From NCBI RefSeq assembly GCF_002214365.1, contig NZ_CP014854.1, positions 558,001-622,000 of the forward strand: a DNA stretch of 64,000 nt, given 5' to 3'. How positions within the stretch are numbered: the first letter of the stretch is position 1; every line of letters begins with the position of its first letter. The DNA is from Thermococcus celer Vu 13 = JCM 8558. Lineage in GTDB: Archaea; Methanobacteriota_B; Thermococci; Thermococcales; Thermococcaceae. Below, piece by piece: positions 59,801-64,000 of the stretch. The translations under genes were made by a program, and so were the position numbers. The notes below the pieces were generated by a model. It did not search any database. It saw only the letters and a program-made list of their open reading frames with translations, and was not told the DNA's origin.

Positions 59801-60766
59801 ATGGAACCCTTCGCAGGTGCGGCTTTGCTGATACTGGGCGTTTTTCTTTTGCTGATGCTCCTGCTGAGCGTAAAGGTGATACGGCCCTACCAGAAGGGAC
59901 TCGTCGAACGCCTCGGAAAGTTCAACAGGATCCTCGAGCCGGGCATACACTTCATAGTCCCCTTCATGGAACGCGTCAAGGTCGTGGACATGCGCGAGCA
60001 CGTCGTCGACGTCCCGCCGCAGGAGGTCATCTGTAAGGACAACGTCGTGGTAACCGTCGATGCCGTTGTCTACTACCAGATACTCGACCCGGTCAAGGTG
60101 GTCTACAACGTCAGCAACTTCCTCATGGCGATAATCAAGCTGGCCCAGACGAACCTCCGTGCCATCATAGGCGAGATGGAGCTCGACGAGACCCTCTCGG
60201 GCAGGGACATAATCAACGCCCGCCTCAGGGAGGAGCTCGACAAGACGACCGACCGCTGGGGCGTCAAGATAACCCGCGTCGAGATACAGCGTATAGACCC
60301 GCCGAGGGACATCCAGGACGCGATGGCCAAGCAGATGACGGCCGAGCGTGAGAAGAGGGCCATGATACTCCTCGCCGAGGGTAAGAAGGAGTCGGCCATC
60401 AAGGAGGCGGAGGGCCAGAAGCAGGCGGCCATACTCCAGGCGGAGGGTGAGAAGCAGAGGCAGATACTCGTGGCGGAGGGTCAGGCCGAGGCCATAAGGA
60501 AGGTCCTCGAGGCGCTGAGCCGGGCCGACGAGAAGTACCTGACGCTCCAGTACATCGAGAAGATGCCCGAGCTCGCCAAGTACGGCAACCTGATCGTCCC
60601 GTACGACACGGAAGCGCTGATAGGCCTGCTGAGGATCCTCCAGAAGGTGAGGGAGACGCCCCTTCCCGGGTCCAGACCGCCGGAGGAAGGGAAATCCTGG
60701 GATGGGGATGAAGGAGCGGCCCTTTCCGAGGAAGAGCTGAAAAAGCTCAAGGACATGACGGAGTGA
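59801..60766 (+). CDS. stomatin-like SPFH protein
   Basis: 321 residues. One N-terminal membrane helix (ALLILGVFLLLMLLLSVKVI), then the SPFH/band 7 domain: RPYQKGLVERLGKFNRILEP, VVDMREHVVDVPPQEVICKD, NLRAIIGEMELDETLSGRDI, ITRVEIQRIDPPRDIQDAM, and a long coiled coil rich in Ala/Glu/Lys (EAEGQKQAAILQAEGEKQRQ). It scaffolds membrane microdomains and partners a NfeD protein. ATG 59801 fits GGAGG (59788-59792) better than 59795. The next gene is the partner. Confidence 0.93.
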   Translation: MEPFAGAALLILGVFLLLMLLLSVKVIRPYQKGLVERLGKFNRILEPGIHFIVPFMERVKVVDMREHVVDVPPQEVICKDNVVVTVDAVVYYQILDPVKVVYNVSNFLMAIIKLAQTNLRAIIGEMELDETLSGRDIINARLREELDKTTDRWGVKITRVEIQRIDPPRDIQDAMAKQMTAEREKRAMILLAEGKKESAIKEAEGQKQAAILQAEGEKQRQILVAEGQAEAIRKVLEALSRADEKYLTLQYIEKMPELAKYGNLIVPYDTEALIGLLRILQKVRETPLPGSRPPEEGKSWDGDEGAALSEEELKKLKDMTE

Positions 60767-60781
60767 TGGGAGGTGGAGGGG

Positions 60782-61195
60782 ATGGACCTCCTCCCGATTT
60801 CCCTTTTGATCCTCGGGTTGCTAACCATAGCACTCGACATGATGGTGACGGCCTTCATAACTCCCATCGGCGTTGCCCTGGCCTTGATGGGGCTCCTCCT
60901 TGGATTCGGCGTCGGCTTTGAGGAGAGCCTCGTGGTGGGCCTCATAGCGGCAGTGGTCACTTATATGGCTGTGGGCAGGTACGTAAAGAGGGACGTTCAG
61001 GACGCTGGAAAGGCCAAGTACACCTTCGAACTGAAGGGCAAGCGCGGGAAGGTGGTGAAAATAGGCAGGGAGAACTACATAGTCGAGCTTGAGGGGGACA
61101 GGTGGATAGCCCTCAGCGACGATGAGTTGAAGATAGACGATACCGTTGAGGTCGTTGACGTCGACGGCGTCAAGCTCATCGTTCGGAGGGTCTGA
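60782..61195 (+). CDS. NfeD-family short membrane protein
   Basis: 137 residues: three to four membrane segments ([58 protein letters not shown]) and a C-terminal OB-fold ([35 protein letters not shown]). This is the short NfeD type without the serine protease domain. It belongs with the stomatin gene 15 nt upstream. Overlaps the convergent amidohydrolase gene by 20 nt. ATG 60782 is preferred to GTG 60773. Confidence 0.9.
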   Translation: MDLLPISLLILGLLTIALDMMVTAFITPIGVALALMGLLLGFGVGFEESLVVGLIAAVVTYMAVGRYVKRDVQDAGKAKYTFELKGKRGKVVKIGRENYIVELEGDRWIALSDDELKIDDTVEVVDVDGVKLIVRRV

Positions 61196-62438
61196 ACCCC
61201 TCCCACAGCTCCTCCAGCGTTTTTCCAAGCGTTACCAGCGTTCCGTTTTTGTAAACGATCTCACCGTTAACCATGACAAGCTCGACGTCGCTTCCCCTCG
61301 TGGAGTAAACGACCTGGGAGTAGGGGTCTTTGCCCGGGAGAAACTGGAGCTTCCTCGCGTTTACCAAGACGAGGTCGGCGAGGTAGCCGGGCTTTATCAG
61401 TCCCGCTTTCAGCTTCAACGCCCGCGCACCTCCCAGCGTTGCCCAGCCGAAGACCTCCCCCGCGGTGGCAACGTCCGTCCTCCTCCGCCAGACCTTGTTG
61501 AGGACCGCGGCAAAGCGCATCTCCTCGAAGGGATCCATCAGCCCGACCGGGTTGGGCGAGTCGTTACCGAGGGCTATGTTGGTTCCCCTCTCCGCCAGCT
61601 CGATTACCGGCGCGACCCTTCCCTCGAGCTTCGCCATGCTCAGGGAGCAGTGGACGAGCGTCGCCCCGCTTTTTGCGTAGAGGTTTACCTCACCGGGAGA
61701 GAGGTAGATCCCGTGCACCCCTACGAGGTCCTCACCGAGAACGCCCGCCCTCTCGAGGTACTCAACCGGGGAAAGGCCGTAGCGTCTTTTTACCTCCCGC
61801 ACCTCCCCCGTGCTCTGGGATACGTGGACGTGGATGATGGCGTTCCTCTCGCGGGCGAACTCACCTATCTCCTTCATCAGCTCGAGGGAAACCGTGTTCG
61901 TGGCGTGGGGTGCCAAAGTCGGGCGGACGAGCTCGTCTTTCCCCTTCCAGCGTTCGAAGAACCTGAAGCCCTCTTCGGGCCTGGCTATAGGGAAATCCAC
62001 TAAATCCATTACGGTCTGGCCGATGAAGGCCCTGATTCCGAGTTTTCTCGCCGCTTCGGCTATCTCATCGGCGAAGAAGTAGTGGTCGTTTATCGTCGTC
62101 GAGCCGTTGGATAGGGCCTCGGCCATGCCGAGAAGGGCCCAGCGGCCTATCTCCTCTGGCGTCCACTCGAGTTCCGCCGGCCAGATAACGTCCTTGAGCC
62201 ACCGTTCGGTTGGAAGGTCCTCGCCGAGCCCTCTGAGTTTCGCCATCGCCACGTGGGTGTGGGCGTTGACCAATCCCGGCAGAATTAGATAACCGGTTCC
62301 GCCGTAGGTTTCATCAACATCGTAATCGCCGAGCCTCTCGACGGGAACAACGCCCCTTATCGTGGGGCCATCTATCAAAACCGCGGAGTTCTTCCTAAAG
62401 CCTTCCGGGTCCACGACGGTTCCGACGAGTGCCTTCAT
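61176..62438 (-). CDS. amidohydrolase, MTA/SAH deaminase-like
   Basis: 420 residues of the TRZ/ATZ amidohydrolase family. [20 protein letters not shown] (metal HxH), [29 protein letters not shown] (metal/substrate His), [33 protein letters not shown] (catalytic Asp) and the C-terminal [12 protein letters not shown]. It fits 5-methylthioadenosine/S-adenosylhomocysteine deaminases, which convert these to inosine analogues, and would complement mtnA in salvage; cytosine or guanine deaminase activity is possible. GGAG lies just upstream of ATG 62438; GTG 62447 is the alternative. Confidence 0.88.
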   Translation of the reverse strand: MKALVGTVVDPEGFRKNSAVLIDGPTIRGVVPVERLGDYDVDETYGGTGYLILPGLVNAHTHVAMAKLRGLGEDLPTERWLKDVIWPAELEWTPEEIGRWALLGMAEALSNGSTTINDHYFFADEIAEAARKLGIRAFIGQTVMDLVDFPIARPEEGFRFFERWKGKDELVRPTLAPHATNTVSLELMKEIGEFARERNAIIHVHVSQSTGEVREVKRRYGLSPVEYLERAGVLGEDLVGVHGIYLSPGEVNLYAKSGATLVHCSLSMAKLEGRVAPVIELAERGTNIALGNDSPNPVGLMDPFEEMRFAAVLNKVWRRRTDVATAGEVFGWATLGGARALKLKAGLIKPGYLADLVLVNARKLQFLPGKDPYSQVVYSTRGSDVELVMVNGEIVYKNGTLVTLGKTLEELWEGFRPSER

Positions 62439-62806
62439 TTTCTCCACTTCTCCACAATAACTGATTCAGTTGGGAGTTAGATTAAAGTTTCGGTCGTTGC
62501 CCCGCCCTTACCCGTTGTTCCCACGCGGTAAAACCCTCCGCGCGTCGTATTTCTGAACTTATCCGATAGTCGATGGAGAGGTGTGTTGTCATAATTGAAC
62601 CAAAAAAAACCAATTTTATGATAAAATGACAATCAAACCGGCAAAGAATTTAAATTGGGCCTTTCGAAACCCCTCCCATGCCCCTCCTCATAGTGATCAG
62701 ACAAAGGATTGGAGCGTTTCCGCTCTGGATGAATTGACGCTCTTCTGGTCAGTCCTCAATCGCTACCGTTATAAAGGCCGTTTCAAAGCCCCTGGAGGTG
62801 GTAAGG
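62439..62806. other. 368-bp intergenic region before asnS
   Basis: AT-rich for its first half. It has two TATA-like elements: AATTTAAATTGGG (about 62647-62659) and CCGTTATAAAGG (about 62765-62776); the second fits the asnS promoter. The first lies 20-30 nt before an ATG (62678) opening a 19-codon frame MPLLIVIRQRIGAFPLWMN, which could be a leaderless small peptide, a leader or chance. A small hairpin GAGCG-TTTC-CGCTC lies near 62711-62724. No clear sRNA boxes found. Confidence 0.4.
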
Positions 62807-64000
62807 ATGATCGATAAGGTTTATTGCGCCGACGTTCGGCCCGATATGGAAGGTAAGCGCGTTAAACTCGCCGGATGGGTTTACAGGAAGAGGGAAGTCG
62901 GAAAGAAGGTCTTCATAGTCCTCCGCGATTCAAGCGGTGTGGTTCAGACCGTCTTTAAGAGGGAAGCCAGCGAGGAGGCCTACGCCGAGGCCAAAAAGGT
63001 TGGCATCGAATCGAGTGTCATCATCGAGGGAACGGTCAAGGCCGACCCCCGTGCGCCCGGCGGCGCGGAGGTTCAGGCAGATAAAATGGAGATCGTCCAG
63101 AACGTTGACTTCTTCCCGATAACGAAGGACGCGAGCGACGAGTTCCTGCTCGACGTCAGACACCTGCACCTGCACTCGCCGAAGGTCTCCTCCATAATGA
63201 AGGTCAAAGGGACGATGATGGCGGCCGCCCGCGAGTGGCTCCTTCAGAACGGCTGGTACGAGGTTTTCCCGCCGATACTCGTGACCGGAGCGGTAGAGGG
63301 CGGCTCGACGCTCTTCAAGCTCAAGTACTTCGACAGGACAGCCTACCTGAGCCAGTCCGCCCAGCTGTACCTCGAAGCGGCAATCTTCGGCCTTGAGAAG
63401 GTGTGGTCGCTAACGCCGAGTTTCAGGGCCGAGAAGAGCAGGACGAGGAGGCACCTAACGGAGTTCTGGCACCTTGAACTCGAGGCCGCCTGGATGGACC
63501 TCAACGACATCCTGAAGGTGGAGGAGGAACTTGTGAGCTACATGGTGCAGAGGACGCTCGAGCTCAGGAGAAAGGACGTGGAGACCTTCAGGAAGGACTT
63601 GAAGACGCTCAGGAACACCGTCCCGCCGTTCCCGAGGATAAGTTACGACGAGGCTATAGAGATCCTGCAGAGCAAGGGCGTGGAGATAGAGTGGGGCGAG
63701 GACATGGGTGCCGACGAGGAGAGGATCTTAACCCAGGAGTTCGAGAGCCCGTTCTTCGTCTACGGCTACCCCAAGCACATCAAGGCCTTCTACATGAAGG
63801 AGGACCCCGAGGACCCGCGGAAGGTTCTCGCGGCCGACATGCTCGCGCCCGAGGGGTACGGTGAGGTCATCGGCGGCTCCCAGCGTGAAGACAGCTACGA
63901 GAAGCTCGTCCAGCGCATCCTTGAGGAGGGCATGGACCCGAAGGACTACGAGTGGTACCTCGACCTGAGGAAGTACGGCAGCGTTCCGCACAGCGGCTTC
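62807..64000 (+). CDS. asnS: asparaginyl-tRNA synthetase (3' end beyond window)
   Basis: 398 codons in the window, open at the right edge; full proteins are about 430 residues. The N-terminal OB-fold binds the anticodon (VKLAGWVYRKREVGKKVFIV, VVQTVFKREAS), followed by the class II core: VRHLHLHSPKVSSIMKVKGT, PPILVTGAVEGGSTLFKLKY, YLSQSAQLYLEAAIFGLEKV, motif 2 FRAEKSRTRRHLTEFWHLE. It matches the P. horikoshii AsnRS pattern; the archaeal AspRS is more divergent. GGAGGTGG precedes the ATG at 62807 by 5 nt. Confidence 0.93.
   Translation, partial: MIDKVYCADVRPDMEGKRVKLAGWVYRKREVGKKVFIVLRDSSGVVQTVFKREASEEAYAEAKKVGIESSVIIEGTVKADPRAPGGAEVQADKMEIVQNVDFFPITKDASDEFLLDVRHLHLHSPKVSSIMKVKGTMMAAAREWLLQNGWYEVFPPILVTGAVEGGSTLFKLKYFDRTAYLSQSAQLYLEAAIFGLEKVWSLTPSFRAEKSRTRRHLTEFWHLELEAAWMDLNDILKVEEELVSYMVQRTLELRRKDVETFRKDLKTLRNTVPPFPRISYDEAIEILQSKGVEIEWGEDMGADEERILTQEFESPFFVYGYPKHIKAFYMKEDPEDPRKVLAADMLAPEGYGEVIGGSQREDSYEKLVQRILEEGMDPKDYEWYLDLRKYGSVPHSGF

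Noticed and set aside
1-64000. tRNA and rRNA genes
   Set aside because: Reading through the intergenic spaces, I found no cloverleaf-like sequence with TTCGA-type loops or rRNA-like stretches; a covariance search would settle this.

Overview
The window is a piece of a hyperthermophilic euryarchaeal chromosome, almost certainly from Thermococcus. The clues are Alba, archaeal ribosomal proteins eL7/eS28/eL24, an aIF5B gene with an intein in its P-loop, CelB and LamA type glycosidases close to the Pyrococcus enzymes, a CGP-CTERM sorting tail, a Pyrococcus-like dif site, BRE/TATA promoters, GGTGA-type ribosome binding sites and frequent GTG/TTG starts. Genes are tightly packed on both strands. 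No tRNA, rRNA or CRISPR array was found.

Layout. 1-2065: a DUF134 protein, then 1.5 kb with no intact gene that holds an eroded gene remnant and a near-perfect XerA/dif recombination site. 2066-6901: purB, alba, a membrane-anchored winged-helix regulator, a CBS/zinc protein, the THEP1 NTPase and mtnA. 6910-10890: an uncharacterised leftward operon (PLP enzyme, DUF1611, PP-loop protein, GNAT). 11124-16798: a very acidic small protein, two MFS transporters, and an iron-type alcohol dehydrogenase gene split cleanly by an IS200/IS605-type element with tnpB. 16884-31507: an Lhr helicase and housekeeping or metabolic enzymes (M20 peptidase, metallo-beta-lactamase, ferritin-DUF835 fusion, TatD, DapA-like, DHPS-like, hydroxyacid dehydrogenase, aminotransferase, m5U methyltransferase) plus an archaeal ATPase. 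31589-36640: the leftward translation operon rpl7ae-rps28e-rpl24e-ndk-infB. 36848-42660: a decayed ATPase gene, a zinc-finger protein, an intact ATPase behind a 33-bp direct-repeat array, a membrane regulator, a PAPS-reductase-like PP-loop protein and a small membrane protein.

42637-59579 is the main accessory locus: a beta-glucan (laminarin/cellulose type) utilisation island made of two divergent operons. The leftward one encodes an oligosaccharide-binding protein, OppB/C/D/F-type ABC components and the CelB beta-glucosidase. The rightward one encodes a GH12-like secreted protein, a clan GH-A lipoprotein, a second GH1 enzyme, a VapBC-like pair, a GH16 laminarinase, a roughly 1060-residue protein that best fits a beta-1,3-glucan phosphorylase, and an SDR dehydrogenase. 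The inferred path is outside cleavage by anchored glucanases, oligosaccharide import by the ABC system, then hydrolysis and phosphorolysis inside. 59801-64000 holds a stomatin/NfeD pair, an amidohydrolase of the MTA/SAH deaminase type and the start of asnS.

The most interesting signals are the dif site, the PLP/DUF1611/PP-loop operon, the glucan island with its frameshifted GH12-like gene and embedded toxin-antitoxin pair, and the observation that all three archaeal ATPase loci in the window carry their own, different, dyad or repeat motif over the promoter.
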